From assembly GCF_024345535.1 (NCBI RefSeq), contig NZ_JAGQBH010000002.1, positions 1-64,000 on the forward strand: 64,000 nucleotides of DNA. The letters run 5' to 3'. Source of the DNA: Cyanobium sp. N.Huapi 1H5 (GTDB lineage: Bacteria > Cyanobacteriota > Cyanobacteriia > PCC-6307 > Cyanobiaceae). The notes under the pieces are model-generated. The model was not told the origin of the DNA. It did not search any database and saw nothing but the letters and a program-made list of their open reading frames with translations. A program made the position numbers and the translations under genes. Below are positions 1-8,029 of the stretch, piece after piece. The first letter of the stretch is position 1. Each line of letters starts with the position of its first letter.

Positions 1-2
1 CG

Positions 3-572
3 TCCCTGCATCCCTCCGAGCAGATCCTCGATCAGTTCGTCCCCTTCTCCCTCGACGCCTTCCCCTCCGCCTCCACCAGCCTGCCCGCCCCCGCCGAAGC
101 GGTGGATTCCGGCCTGCACGAGCGGCTGTACCAGAGCGCCACCAGCCAGTGGCGCCGTCTGGGCCGCGGATCCGAGGCCTTCCACGAGATCGATTCCGCC
201 GCCGGCCTCGAGGGTGGCGGGGAGTTCTCCGCCTCCGGCGCCGGCCCCTGGGCCTCCGGCCGCAGCGCCTCGGGCATCGGTGGGGTGGCCCCCCGCCAGC
301 GGTCCTTCTGGCTGGTGGCCGATGCCGAGCTGATCGTCTACGGCGCCACCGATCCGGCCGCCCGCCTCAGCATCGGCGGTGAGGAGGTGCCCCTGTCGGC
401 CGACGGCACCTTCCGGGTGCAGGTGCCCTTCCGCGACGGCCAGCAGCTCTACCCGATCGAGGCCCTGGCGGCCGATGGCGAGCAGAAGCGCAGCATCACC
501 ATGGAGTTCCGGCGCTCCACCCCCGAAGCCAACGTCAACACCCGCGAGGCCGCCCTGGCCGAGTGGTTCTAG
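3..572 (+). CDS. DUF4912 domain-containing protein, 5' end cut by window
   Basis: The reading frame is open from the window edge, so only the C-terminal ~189 residues are seen. The segment starting FWLVADAELIVYG, followed by a short beta-rich stretch (ARLSIGGEEVPL, DGTFRVQVPF) and ending with EANVNTRE near the C-terminus, is the pattern of the cyanobacterial DUF4912 family. No catalytic motif is visible and the role is unknown. The gene is convergent with the kinase-like gene that follows, and the two stop codons overlap by 4 bases. Confidence 0.75.
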   Translation, partial: SLHPSEQILDQFVPFSLDAFPSASTSLPAPAEAVDSGLHERLYQSATSQWRRLGRGSEAFHEIDSAAGLEGGGEFSASGAGPWASGRSASGIGGVAPRQRSFWLVADAELIVYGATDPAARLSIGGEEVPLSADGTFRVQVPFRDGQQLYPIEALAADGEQKRSITMEFRRSTPEANVNTREAALAEWF

Positions 573-2119
573 GCCCCCAGCCGCTCCTCCACCCGGGCGA
601 TCAGATCGCCGGCTGGCAGCTCCGCCCCCACCTCGAGCACGTGCCGGCGCTCCCCTGCTTCGAGCGCTTCCTGGGCCCTGAGCTGGGACTCCAGCACAGC
701 CCCATCGGCGTCGGAAGGATCTCCGCCCCGCTGCCGGCGCTCCTCGATGCGCCGGCGGGCCTGCTCCGGGGTCGTGCAGCAGGCCAGGATCAGGAACGGC
801 ACGCCGCAGCGTCGGGCCAGATCCTCCATGCGCCGGCGCTGATCACGGCCCAGGAAGGTGGCATCCACCACCACCGCGTACCCGGCGGCCAGGATCCGGG
901 CGGCCTGCTCCGGCAGCTGCCTCCCGTAGAGGTCGGCGCTCACCGCGCTTTGGTAGGGATCTCCTTCCAGGGGTGCTGCGTCTCCCTGGCCCCAGGCACC
1001 GAAGCGGCGCTTGCGCTCCACGTCGGAGCTGAGCTGGATCCAGCCCTGGCGCCGGCAGAGCTGGCGGGCCCGGTGGCTCTTGCCGCTGCCGGAGACCCCA
1101 TGGGTGATCACCAGGGCCGGGGTCGGGACCGTGGTGGCGCGCCGGGCGCCCAGGAGGTAGCGCTCCAGATCCCCCTGCAGCTGCTGCACCGTGCCGACGT
1201 CGAGGTCGGGCTGGCGCAGCCGCAGGGCGCAGACCTTGGCCCGCACCAGGGAGCGGTAGACCCGATACCAGCGCCAGGTGAGCAGGCCGCCGTAGTCGCC
1301 GCAGCGCCCCAGCCAGCGGTTGAGCAGCACCGCCCCCAGGTCGGGCCGGTCGCGGTGCTCGAGATCCATCACCAGAAACGCCAGGTCGCTGATCACGTCG
1401 ATCCAGCGCAGCTCGGGGCTGAATTCCAGGCAGTCGAAGACCCGGATGCGCCCCCCCTCCAGCAGCAGGTTGCCGAGGTGCAGATCCCCATGGCACTCGC
1501 GGATGCGCCCCTGGCTGCGGCGCAGGTCGAAGGTGGCCCGGAGCGCCGCGAAGCTCTCCTCCGTCCACTGCCGCAGGGCGGCCACCTCCGCCGCGACCGC
1601 AGCCCCGCTGGCCGCCAGCACCTCCAGATTGGCCACGGCCGGCGCCTTCACCAGCTCCGGTGCGCCGTAGGGATCGTCGGGGCGGGCCACCGCGGCGGCG
1701 GCGTGGAAGGCCGCCAGGTCATCCGCCAGCCGCTCCAGCTGGTCGGCGCCCAGGCCCTGGTGCTCCAGAACGGCCCCCAGCAGGGCGCTCTGGGGGAACT
1801 GGCGCATGCGGATGGCCAGCTCCAGGGTCGGCCCGCTGCCGTGCAGGCTGGCCCGCTCGGGCGGGCCGTGGATCGGAGTGAGGCCGAGGTAGAGGTCCGG
1901 AGCCAGCCGGCGGTTGAGCCGCAGCTCCTCCTGGCAGAACCAGCGGCGCCGCTCCGGGGTCGAGAAATCGACGAAGCCCAGGTTCACGGGCTTTTTGATC
2001 TTGTAGGCGATGGTGCCGGTCAGCAGGATCCAGGAGATGTGGGTCTCCAGGCACTCGACCCGCTCCACCGGATGGTCATAGGCGCCGGGATCGAGCAGGG
2101 CGGCGATCATCGGGTCCAC
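569..2119 (-). CDS. Bifunctional aminoglycoside-phosphotransferase-like / P-loop kinase
   Basis: A 516-residue two-domain protein. The N-terminal half has an APH/choline-kinase-like fold signature: the catalytic loop HGDLHLGN near residue 210 and a following VFDCLEF metal-binding segment. The C-terminal half carries a Walker A motif GVSGSGKS near residues 341-348, as in small gluconate-kinase-like or zeta-toxin-like P-loop kinases. This COG2187+COG0645 architecture is common in proteobacteria and cyanobacteria, but its substrate is not established; antibiotic phosphorylation should not be assumed. The start used is GTG at 2119, with an ATG three codons later. Its 5' end overlaps the 3' end of tspO by 44 bases, suggesting co-transcription. 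Confidence 0.8.
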   Translation of the reverse strand: MDPMIAALLDPGAYDHPVERVECLETHISWILLTGTIAYKIKKPVNLGFVDFSTPERRRWFCQEELRLNRRLAPDLYLGLTPIHGPPERASLHGSGPTLELAIRMRQFPQSALLGAVLEHQGLGADQLERLADDLAAFHAAAAVARPDDPYGAPELVKAPAVANLEVLAASGAAVAAEVAALRQWTEESFAALRATFDLRRSQGRIRECHGDLHLGNLLLEGGRIRVFDCLEFSPELRWIDVISDLAFLVMDLEHRDRPDLGAVLLNRWLGRCGDYGGLLTWRWYRVYRSLVRAKVCALRLRQPDLDVGTVQQLQGDLERYLLGARRATTVPTPALVITHGVSGSGKSHRARQLCRRQGWIQLSSDVERKRRFGAWGQGDAAPLEGDPYQSAVSADLYGRQLPEQAARILAAGYAVVVDATFLGRDQRRRMEDLARRCGVPFLILACCTTPEQARRRIEERRQRGGDPSDADGAVLESQLRAQEALEAGERRHVLEVGAELPAGDLIARVEERLGA

Positions 2120-2582
2120 GGCCGCTCCGGTGCTCCTTGCGGTTCAATCCAACCATCCGCAGGGCGATGGCGGCCTCCACCGGCGTCCACACCAGGACGG
2201 GCAGCAGCAACCCCGAGGCCAGGGGCGAGGCAGGCCCCACGATCAGGGCCAGGACCAGCGTCAGGGTCCAGCTCAGCAGCCAGAGGGGAAGGCCGGCGCT
2301 CAGGCGGTGCAGGCGGCAGATCAGCCACTGGGGGCTGCGCAGCAGCACCAGCAGGACCCCGTAGACGGCCACCCAGCCCCAGGAGCCGGCCGTCTGCCAG
2401 AAAGCGAGCGCCGAGCCGTAGAAGCAGACACTGATCAGCGGCCAGACCAGGGCCACCCACGGTTGGGCGGCGATCCAGTCCGGTCGCCGGAGGCTGCAAT
2501 ACCAGACGTAGTCCCGCTCCGTGGGATTGACGACCAGGGTGATCACCAGAACGGTGATCAGGATCAGCAGCCAGGGCGGCAC
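2076..2582 (-). CDS. TspO/MBR family tryptophan-rich sensory protein
   Basis: A 168-residue membrane protein with about five hydrophobic helices. It has the family's early YVWYCSLRRPDW-like segment (typical WY..L.KP.W) and a Trp-rich helix pattern. TspO proteins bind porphyrins and other hydrophobic ligands, and in bacteria they act in tetrapyrrole or stress signalling. In a chlorophyll-making organism a tetrapyrrole-related role is reasonable but is inference. The start is GTG at 2582. The charged C-terminal tail (RSGRGPDDRRPARSRRL) lies in the overlap with the kinase-like gene and looks unconserved. Confidence 0.75.
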   Translation of the reverse strand: MPPWLLILITVLVITLVVNPTERDYVWYCSLRRPDWIAAQPWVALVWPLISVCFYGSALAFWQTAGSWGWVAVYGVLLVLLRSPQWLICRLHRLSAGLPLWLLSWTLTLVLALIVGPASPLASGLLLPVLVWTPVEAAIALRMVGLNRKEHRSGRGPDDRRPARSRRL

Positions 2583-2750
2583 GGGACTCTGCAGACAGCC
2601 GCATTATTGGCCGCCGCTGGCCAACCTGCCATGGCGGGTCATCGGGCCTGAGCGTGGCGTGGGGCTTGGGGTGTCGGTTCGTCGCGGTGGCGGACCGCTC
2701 CGTGCGGCGTTCCTACGTTGGAGGGGTCCGACGAGCTTGCTGGAGGCCCC

Positions 2751-2912
2751 ATGCACACCCACGATCTCGAGAACCACGACAACCTCTACGCCGATGAAGG
2801 CACGATGGTGATCGGCGAGACCAGGGCCGATGCCCAGAGCCATGCCTACTGGGCCGTGGGGGCCATCGCCCTGATGGTGGTCGGCCTGGGTGTGGCCCTG
2901 GTGATCTCCTGA
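2751..2912 (+). CDS. Small single-TM protein, 53 aa
   Basis: The ATG at 2751 follows a Shine-Dalgarno-like tggagg at 2741. The product has an acidic, His-containing N-terminus (MHTHDLENHDNLYADEG), then one hydrophobic helix near the C-terminus (AYWVGAIALMVVGLGV-type) ending in VIS. I do not recognise a named family. The size and layout resemble the many small thylakoid or plasma-membrane proteins of picocyanobacteria. An upstream TTG at 2718 in the same frame was rejected because it has no ribosome-binding site. Confidence 0.65.
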   Translation: MHTHDLENHDNLYADEGTMVIGETRADAQSHAYWAVGAIALMVVGLGVALVIS

Positions 2913-3337
2913 CCATCCCGGGGGGTGAGAAAGCGCTCGTTGAAGCAGGACAGGGGGACGGGTGCGCACAGCCGGACCCAGCCCCCCGCCTCCCCCTGCC
3001 GCTGCCAGGCGGCGATCCGCAGCGGCGAGGCTGATCCCCAGCGGCAGATGAGCAGGTAGCGGTGGCCCCAGGACCGCGGCCAGGCCATGGCGGACTCCAC
3101 GGCCCAGGGCCAGTGGGACGGATCGAGGGGCTCCAGATCGCGGTGCCGGCGCAGCAGGGCGGGCAGCAGCTGGCCCCCCGCGGCCCCATCGCCCCGCAGG
3201 CAGAGCTCCAGACGCCTGGCCAGGGCGGGAGGTTGTCCCCGGCCTGGGAGGACCAGGTGCAGCCCCCCCCAGCCGGGAAAGCCCAGGCAGGAGAGCAGGG
3301 CGCCTGGGGCGGGGCCGGAGTCCGGGTCGCGCGACAT
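2846..3337 (-). CDS. Hypothetical protein, 163 aa
   Basis: The start chosen is ATG at 3337 (MSRDPDSGP). The predicted protein is rich in Leu, Arg, Trp and Pro, with no signal peptide or membrane helix and no catalytic motif I can name. The last ~22 codons overlap the oppositely oriented 53-residue gene, so either the C-terminus is genuinely overlapping or one of the two genes is miscalled. The frame is long for a minus-strand frame here, and its codon use looks like that of the neighbours. Support is moderate only. Confidence 0.5.
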   Translation of the reverse strand: MSRDPDSGPAPGALLSCLGFPGWGGLHLVLPGRGQPPALARRLELCLRGDGAAGGQLLPALLRRHRDLEPLDPSHWPWAVESAMAWPRSWGHRYLLICRWGSASPLRIAAWQRQGEAGGWVRLCAPVPLSCFNERFLTPRDGQEITRATPRPTTIRAMAPTAQ

Positions 3338-3444
3338 GGGGGCGGAAGGCTGACATCCGTTCGGTGCCACCGACCGTCACGCGGCACCGGATCGGCCGGG
3401 CGCACTGGCAGGATCAAGACGAAGGACGCGACTCCCCTGCCGCC

Positions 3445-3555
3445 ATGTTCGAGAACCGCGAACGGCCCGCCTGGGTCAACTGGCTGATCCTGGCGATCTT
3501 CCTGTTGTCGTCGTGGCAGCTGGCCGGGTTCTGGTTCCAGCAGCTGCACCACTGA
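3445..3555 (+). CDS. Very small single-TM protein, 36 aa
   Basis: From ATG 3445 the product starts MFENRERPAWVNW and runs through one hydrophobic, aromatic helix to end FWFQQLHH. It resembles in layout, though not in sequence, the tiny photosystem and cytochrome b6f subunits; I compared it mentally with PsaM, PetN, PsbM, PsbT and Ycf12 and found no match. The same frame is open upstream to 3364, but the extra residues are hydrophilic and look non-coding. The function is unknown. Confidence 0.5.
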   Translation: MFENRERPAWVNWLILAIFLLSSWQLAGFWFQQLHH

Positions 3556-3594
3556 GTCCCCCGGGCGCGCGCTTCAGGCCGTGGCGCCTCCGCC

Positions 3595-3972
3595 TCAGGA
3601 GGGACGGCGCGGGCGGGCGGTGAGCCCCCGCACCAGACGGACGCCGCCGCCGACCAGCAGCAGCAGGGCCATCAGGGCCAGCAGGGCCACCACGATGACG
3701 CTGCCCAGCTGCAGGATGCCCATGCTGAGCCGGCTCAGTCCGCCGATCAGGTTGGCGATGGCATTGCTGACCAGCAGCAGGGCATCCAGCCGTTCCGGCA
3801 GCTGCATCAGCCCGGCCAGGATGAGGCTTCCCGCCAGGATCAGCAGCAGACCGGCCAGCACCTGCCGCCAGCGGGAAGAGGGCCGGCGCCGGCGCCGGCG
3901 CAGCTCCAGACCCTTCCCCGGTGTCGGTCCCCTCGGCGTCGGCAGATGGAGCGGATAGGGGGTGTGGGGCAT
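3595..3972 (-). CDS. Hypothetical two-TM membrane protein, 125 aa
   Basis: The ATG at 3972 (MPHTPYPLHLPTP) gives a Pro-rich N-terminus, then a very basic stretch (RRRRRRPSSRWR), then two long hydrophobic segments, and a basic tail. The arginine cluster before the first helix suggests a cytoplasmic N-terminus by the positive-inside rule. No family recognised. It lies directly downstream of the 81-residue gene on the same strand (10-base gap), so the two are probably co-transcribed. Confidence 0.55.
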   Translation of the reverse strand: MPHTPYPLHLPTPRGPTPGKGLELRRRRRRPSSRWRQVLAGLLLILAGSLILAGLMQLPERLDALLLVSNAIANLIGGLSRLSMGILQLGSVIVVALLALMALLLLVGGGVRLVRGLTARPRRPS

Positions 3973-3982
3973 GGCCGGGACG

Positions 3983-4228
3983 TCAGAGCTCCAGCGGATA
4001 GCCGGCACCCCGCATCCACCGCTCGAATTCCATCAGCACCAGCTCGTTGGGACAATCGATCAGGGACAGGTCATTGACCGTGCAGTCGCCCTGGCCGCCG
4101 TGGTGGAGCGTGAGGTGGAAATGGGAGCCGCTGAGGCCGCAGACCTCCGGATCGCTGCGGACCACCACATCCAGGGCGGCCCCCAGCCGCGCCACCCGGC
4201 GGCGCAGTTCCGACCAGGTCATGCCCAT
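3983..4228 (-). CDS. Small conserved hypothetical protein, 81 aa
   Basis: A compact soluble protein beginning MGMTWSELRRR, with a His-rich middle (SGSHFHLTLHHGG) and ending MRGAGYPLEL. It looks like a genuine small cyanobacterial protein: composition is balanced and there are no low-complexity runs. I cannot name the family. The internal ATG at 4222 is an alternative start two codons in. Confidence 0.55.
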   Translation of the reverse strand: MGMTWSELRRRVARLGAALDVVVRSDPEVCGLSGSHFHLTLHHGGQGDCTVNDLSLIDCPNELVLMEFERWMRGAGYPLEL

Positions 4229-4366
4229 TGCTTCATGACCATGGCTTCATCCCCATCGCATCATGCCCATCGGTGAGCCCGTCCCATGGCCGTGGAGGCG
4301 CTGGATGGTTCTCCCCAGTGTGACCAGTGCGGCGGCGACGTCAACCGCTCGCCGCCCGGCGTTGGC

Positions 4367-4999
4367 TCAGGGCCGCGGGGGGGCCGGGGCCTCCTGGGCC
4401 GCGGGGGCCGCCGGTGTGGGCGCGGGGGGCACGGCGGGCGGGGGCAGCAGCAGCACCAGGGCCGCCGAGACCGCCAGGGCCGCCGCGCCGCCCACCGGGG
4501 CCGACAGACGCCGGTGCAGGGGGATCCGCTCCATCAGCTCCCTGGGCCCGAGGGGCTCCGGATCGGGAATCGTCAGGGGCAGCTGGACGCGCGGATCGAG
4601 GCGCAGCAGATCCAGCACCCGCACCAGATCGGCCAGTTCCGCATCGTCGAGATGCATCTCCAGGGGCGGGGTGTCGGGCTGGCTGCTGCGCAGCAGCAGC
4701 CGGTGGCCGCCGTCGGGGTGGGGGCCGATGTCGACCGGTTCGCCGGCCACGCTGAACTCGCGGCGCACGCCGCTGATCAGGTGGCGGGCGTAGGGCAGCA
4801 CCACCTGCATCAGGGCCTGGAGGTGCTCACGACGCCCCTCCAGCAGCGGCCGGCCGACCCACTGCAGGCTCCAGCCGGTGATGATGCCCAGGGCCGCACC
4901 GCTCTGGCCGATGGAGACGTCGGGGAGACCCTCCACCTGAAGCCGGCAGCTGAGCTGATCGAAGACGAGGCTCTGCTTCATCACGGAACTCTGAACCAT
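4367..4999 (-). CDS. DUF4335 domain-containing protein
   Basis: A 210-residue protein whose N-terminal ~150 residues (FDQLSCRLQVEGLPDVS, LMQVVLPYARHLISGV, MHLDDAELADLVRVLDLL) match my memory of the cyanobacterial DUF4335 family. The C-terminus has one hydrophobic helix flanked by Ala/Pro-rich low-complexity sequence ending APPRP, so it is probably membrane anchored. It lies 22 bases downstream of the DUF3038 gene on the same strand; these families commonly occur side by side in cyanobacteria. Function unknown. Confidence 0.75.
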   Translation of the reverse strand: MVQSSVMKQSLVFDQLSCRLQVEGLPDVSIGQSGAALGIITGWSLQWVGRPLLEGRREHLQALMQVVLPYARHLISGVRREFSVAGEPVDIGPHPDGGHRLLLRSSQPDTPPLEMHLDDAELADLVRVLDLLRLDPRVQLPLTIPDPEPLGPRELMERIPLHRRLSAPVGGAAALAVSAALVLLLPPPAVPPAPTPAAPAAQEAPAPPRP

Positions 5000-5021
5000 G
5001 GGGGGGGTGCGGCGGCCGTTG

Positions 5022-5576
5022 TCACGCCACCGCGTCCATGAGGCTGGCCTTGATGCGCTCGAAGCCCCCCTGGCCGGCGCAGAGGCTGAGACCCTGCACC
5101 AGCTGCAGCCGCTGGGCGGCTCCGTCGTTGGGATCGAGTAGTTTCTGGACGCCGCTGCGGCGGGGGTTCATGCGCTCCTGGATCAGTTCCCCCAACCGCC
5201 CCTGGAACAGGGCCCAGCGCTCCTTCGCCACCGACTCCGGCTCGCTGCTGGAGAGCAGGGAGCGCAGCATCGGGTAGAGCCGGTCGGCCATGACGCAGAG
5301 GATGCGGATCAGGGCATCGGTCTCGGCGACGGGCACCTCACCGCGCCGGCAGGAGCGCCGCAGGGGGTTGTGGCAGCGCCGCTTCCACAGCTCCACCCGG
5401 TTGGGGAAGAGGGCGGCGTAGCCCAGCTGCTCGCTCATCCACACCATCGCCTCGCCGCCATTGAGGTCGAGCGCCTCCATGCAGAGCAGCATCAGATCGA
5501 GGCGCTCCAGTCCCCTGCGGGGCAGGGGGCGGGAGGAGCGGTCCTGGGTCGCCGCTTCCGAAGTGTCCTTGGCCAT
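5022..5576 (-). CDS. DUF3038 domain-containing protein
   Basis: A 184-residue soluble protein. The region [22 protein letters not shown], and later [18 protein letters not shown], is typical of the cyanobacterial DUF3038 family. The start used is ATG at 5576 (MAKDTSEAA); a GTG/ATG-type extension to 5606 is possible but adds sequence that overlaps the apt upstream region. It is followed closely by the DUF4335 gene, which supports a two-gene operon. No enzymatic motif is visible. Confidence 0.75.
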   Translation of the reverse strand: MAKDTSEAATQDRSSRPLPRRGLERLDLMLLCMEALDLNGGEAMVWMSEQLGYAALFPNRVELWKRRCHNPLRRSCRRGEVPVAETDALIRILCVMADRLYPMLRSLLSSSEPESVAKERWALFQGRLGELIQERMNPRRSGVQKLLDPNDGAAQRLQLVQGLSLCAGQGGFERIKASLMDAVA

Positions 5577-5655
5577 GACTGCGATGATGCCAGCGGCGCC
5601 GTCCATCCGTCACGTCGCCGGTACCGGTCCCTTCACCAGCACGACCTGCAGCACG

Positions 5656-6195
5656 ATGGCCAGCAGCCCTTCCTCGATCGATCTGCGCACCTGGGTCCGG
5701 GACATTCCCGACTTTCCGAAGCCGGGCATCCTCTTCCGTGATCTCACCCCCCTGATGCGGGATCCCGAGGGCTGGGGCGAGGCCATCCGCCTGCTGGGAC
5801 TGCTCTGTGATCAGGTGCAGCCGGACCTGATCGTGGGCATCGAATCCCGCGGCTTCATCGTCGGCACGGCCCTGGCCACGATCGCGGGCGTGGGGTTCGT
5901 CCCGGTGCGCAAGCCGGGCAAGCTGCCCGGCGCGGTGATCGGCGTGGACTACAGCCTCGAGTACGGCACCGACCGGCTGGAGATCCACAGCGATGCCCTC
6001 GCCGGCGGCCAGCGGGTGCTCATCGTCGACGACCTGCTGGCCACCGGTGGCACCGCCGCAGCCTGCAGCGAGCTGGTGCAGGCCGCGGGGGGACAACTCT
6101 GCGGTTTCGGCTTCCTGGCGGAACTGGCGGCCCTTGAGGGCCGCAGCCGGCTGCCCCAGGAGCATCCGATCGAGTCCCTGATCATCTACAGCTGA
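5656..6195 (+). CDS. apt: Adenine phosphoribosyltransferase
   Basis: The 179-residue product catalyses adenine + PRPP to AMP + PPi in purine salvage, in the cytosol. The start [25 protein letters not shown] contains the family's N-terminal IPDFPKPGI. The PRPP-binding loop [13 protein letters not shown] (two Asp followed by TGGT) is intact, as is GIESRGFI. Length matches the family. The frame is open upstream to 5461, but that part is antisense to DUF3038 and was excluded. Confidence 0.93.
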   Translation: MASSPSSIDLRTWVRDIPDFPKPGILFRDLTPLMRDPEGWGEAIRLLGLLCDQVQPDLIVGIESRGFIVGTALATIAGVGFVPVRKPGKLPGAVIGVDYSLEYGTDRLEIHSDALAGGQRVLIVDDLLATGGTAAACSELVQAAGGQLCGFGFLAELAALEGRSRLPQEHPIESLIIYS

Positions 6196-6204
6196 GCCTC
6201 AGCT
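6190..6204. other. Perfect palindrome containing two convergent stop codons
   Basis: AGCTGA (6190-6195) and TCAGCT (6199-6204) form a 6-bp inverted repeat with a 3-base centre. The TGA of apt on the plus strand and the TGA of the DUF2949 gene on the minus strand sit in the two arms. There is no T-tract on either side, so I do not call it a terminator. Confidence 0.5.
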
Positions 6205-6369
6205 CTGCTGGTCCTGCCAGGCCAGGACGCTGTCGAACTGCTCGAGGCTGATCAGGCCGAACCGCCAGAGCACGGCCGGGAGCGGCGCCTGCTCCAGCTG
6301 GGACTGGCGGATGCCCAGCTGGAGGGCGTTCTCACTCAGGCCCAGCTGATGGCGCAGGAAGCGCACCAT
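6199..6369 (-). CDS. DUF2949 family protein
   Basis: A short soluble protein, 56 residues from ATG 6369 (MVRFLRHQLGLSENAL). The sequence, with ALQLGIRQSQ and LWRFGLISLEQFD near the end, matches the cyanobacterial DUF2949 family, whose members are this short. The frame is open to 6426, which would give 75 residues, but the extra part overlaps the monooxygenase more deeply and looks unconserved. Even the short form overlaps the 3' end of the monooxygenase gene by 38 bases on the same strand. Confidence 0.7.
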   Translation of the reverse strand: MVRFLRHQLGLSENALQLGIRQSQLEQAPLPAVLWRFGLISLEQFDSVLAWQDQQS

Positions 6370-7603
6370 GGCCGGAGAGGGCAGGGGCTGGGGAGAGCTG
6401 CTGATCACCATCCCCCCATGCTGCAAGCGGCTGGAGCAGGCGACAAGGTCCCTGGGTCATGGCCCGCAGGGCCAGGGCCCGGCTGCCGTCGATGCGGGCC
6501 AGGCAGGCCAGGGCGAGGCCCCGCAGGGGCAGGAGCCAGCGGTGACGGTTGGAGAAGATCCGCACCAGCAGGTCGGTGGCCAGCAGGGTGAGCAGCAGAT
6601 CGGGCCAGCGGCGGCGCCCGTAGGCGGCTCCGATGCGGCGCGGCGAAAGGGTGCCCCGGGCCGCCCGTTCCGCCAGCCGCTGCAGTACCGCCACATCGCG
6701 CCAGCAGAGATTCAACCCCTGGCCGCCCACCGGATGGCAGCGGTGGGCGCTCTCCCCCACCAGCACCGTGCGGCCGCGATGCAGGCGCCGGGCCAGCTGC
6801 AGGGCCACCGGAAAGGCGCGGGCAGGCGCCAGCAGGGCATCGGGCTGGAGCCGGTCCGGCAGGGCCCCCGCCAGTCGGTCGAGGAAGGCCGGGGCCTCCA
6901 GGGCCTCCAGCTGGCGGCAGCGGGCCGCCGGCGCGCTCCAGACCAGCTGGAAGCGGCGATCGCCGAGGGGCAGGACCGCGAAGGGGCCTTCCGGCCGCAG
7001 CAGTTCCCAGGCCTCGTCGTCGGCGCAGCCGCGCATCTCCACCTGCACCGTGAGGCAGGCCTGGCGGTACGGATGGCTCCACTGACCGATGCCCAGGGCC
7101 CGGCGGGTGGGGGAGTCCGGGCCGTCGGCGGCCACCAGCAGGTCGGCGTCGTTCCCGTCGTCTCTGGGGTTCGCGGAGTCGGCGGTCGCCTGGTTGCCGA
7201 GCTCCAGGCGGACGGCGGGGTGCTGGCCGAGGCGCCGCAGCAGCAGCGCCATCAGGGGCCGGTGCGATCCGATCCAGCCCACGGCGTCGGCCTGACCCAG
7301 GTCGGCCTGGCCCAGGTCGGCTGGCTCGAAGCGCACATCGCGTTCGGCCGCCACATCGCGCAGGTGCAGCCGGCGGAAGGGCACCAGGGTGGGCCGGAGG
7401 TCGCCCCAGAGCCCGAGACGCTGCAGCAGTTCCCGGCTGGAGTGGGTGAAGGCGTAGGCCCGCTCCCGGGCCTGCAGCGCCTCGGCAGTCAGGGGATCGT
7501 GCAGGCTCACCCGCCAGCCGACCTGGGCCAGGGCCAGGGCCGCCAGGGCGCCGGTGGGGCCGGCGCCCCGGATCCGGGCGTGGAGCGAAGCGGGCATGGC
7601 CAT
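6332..7603 (-). CDS. FAD-dependent monooxygenase, UbiH/Coq6-like
   Basis: A 423-residue flavoprotein hydroxylase of the UbiH/VisC type. It has the N-terminal Rossmann segment (IRGAGPTGALAALALAQ, a GxGPxG dinucleotide motif), a central DLLVAADGPDSPTR (the DG motif) and the second FAD motif VLVGESAHRCHPVGGQGLNL (GD-like, here GE). Such enzymes hydroxylate quinone precursors; the exact substrate is not readable. Start candidates are ATG 7603 and ATG 7597. Both lie within a few bases of the U-tract of the HLIP terminator, with no clear ribosome-binding site. The C-terminal tail is Pro/Ala-rich and overlaps DUF2949. Confidence 0.82.
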   Translation of the reverse strand: MAMPASLHARIRGAGPTGALAALALAQVGWRVSLHDPLTAEALQARERAYAFTHSSRELLQRLGLWGDLRPTLVPFRRLHLRDVAAERDVRFEPADLGQADLGQADAVGWIGSHRPLMALLLRRLGQHPAVRLELGNQATADSANPRDDGNDADLLVAADGPDSPTRRALGIGQWSHPYRQACLTVQVEMRGCADDEAWELLRPEGPFAVLPLGDRRFQLVWSAPAARCRQLEALEAPAFLDRLAGALPDRLQPDALLAPARAFPVALQLARRLHRGRTVLVGESAHRCHPVGGQGLNLCWRDVAVLQRLAERAARGTLSPRRIGAAYGRRRWPDLLLTLLATDLLVRIFSNRHRWLLPLRGLALACLARIDGSRALALRAMTQGPCRLLQPLAAWGDGDQQLSPAPALSGHGALPAPSAGPE

Positions 7604-7604
7604 G

Positions 7605-7634
7605 AAAAAGCCGCAACAGAAAGTCTGCTGCGGC
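7605..7634 (-). terminator. Rho-independent terminator of the HLIP gene
   Basis: A 10-bp stem (7610-7619 paired with 7625-7634, one G-T-type mismatch) with a 5-base loop is followed on the minus strand by five T residues (7609-7605). It lies about 60 bases downstream of the HLIP stop codon. A second inverted repeat (GTCCGCC...GGCGGAC, about 7641-7660) stands between the two. The terminator ends at the start codon of the next gene. Confidence 0.8.
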
Positions 7635-7694
7635 GATGGGGTCCGCCGTGAACGGCGGACCGGAGAAAGGCTGTCCCCCGAAGGGGAGCTGCGA

Positions 7695-7964
7695 TCAGCC
7701 GATGCCGAGCAGGCCGCGGGTGAAGGCCTCGCCGCCCAGGGCGAACTCAGTGGCCAGCAAGGCAATGAAGCCGAGCATGGCCATGCGGCCGTTGAGCTTC
7801 TCGGCGCGCTCGTGGAAGCCCCAGCCGCTCTCGGCGCTCACCACTTCCATGCGGGGCTCGGTGGCGAAGGCGTTGAGGCGGCCGCCGTCTTCGGTGGTGA
7901 CGGTGGCGCCGCGGATGGCGGAGCGATCGAGGGCGGTGGGAGCGGTGGGGGTGGCGGCGGTCAT
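7695..7964 (-). CDS. High-light-inducible protein (chlorophyll a/b-binding-like)
   Basis: The 89-residue product has one transmembrane helix with the chlorophyll-binding signature [15 protein letters not shown], where the ExxNGR residues ligate chlorophyll. HLIPs protect thylakoid photosystem assembly intermediates and dissipate excess energy. The N-terminal ~45 residues are a hydrophilic Thr/Ala-rich extension. The start is ATG 7964, preceded by ggag eight bases upstream. It is a monocistronic unit: a good promoter lies upstream and an intrinsic terminator downstream. Confidence 0.9.
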   Translation of the reverse strand: MTAATPTAPTALDRSAIRGATVTTEDGGRLNAFATEPRMEVVSAESGWGFHERAEKLNGRMAMLGFIALLATEFALGGEAFTRGLLGIG

Positions 7965-7993
7965 GGGAGAACTCCTTGAGAAGTGTTGCGAGA

Positions 7994-8022
7994 ATTGTAA
8001 CGCATTGTTTCGATGATGTCCA
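7994..8022 (-). promoter_or_regulatory. Sigma-70-type promoter for the HLIP gene
   Basis: On the minus strand TGGACA (8022-8017) and TACAAT (7999-7994) are separated by exactly 17 bases; each matches five of six consensus positions. The predicted transcript would start near 7987, giving a leader of about 23 bases that includes the Shine-Dalgarno sequence. The -35 box lies just downstream of the stop codon of the preceding gene. Confidence 0.65.
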
Positions 8023-8029
8023 TCAACCC

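Noticed and set aside
563..2434. Long plus-strand frame (623 codons)
   Set aside because: It is antisense to the APH/P-loop kinase and TspO genes and is low-complexity (His/Pro/Gly/Gln-rich), typical of the shadow of GC-rich codons.
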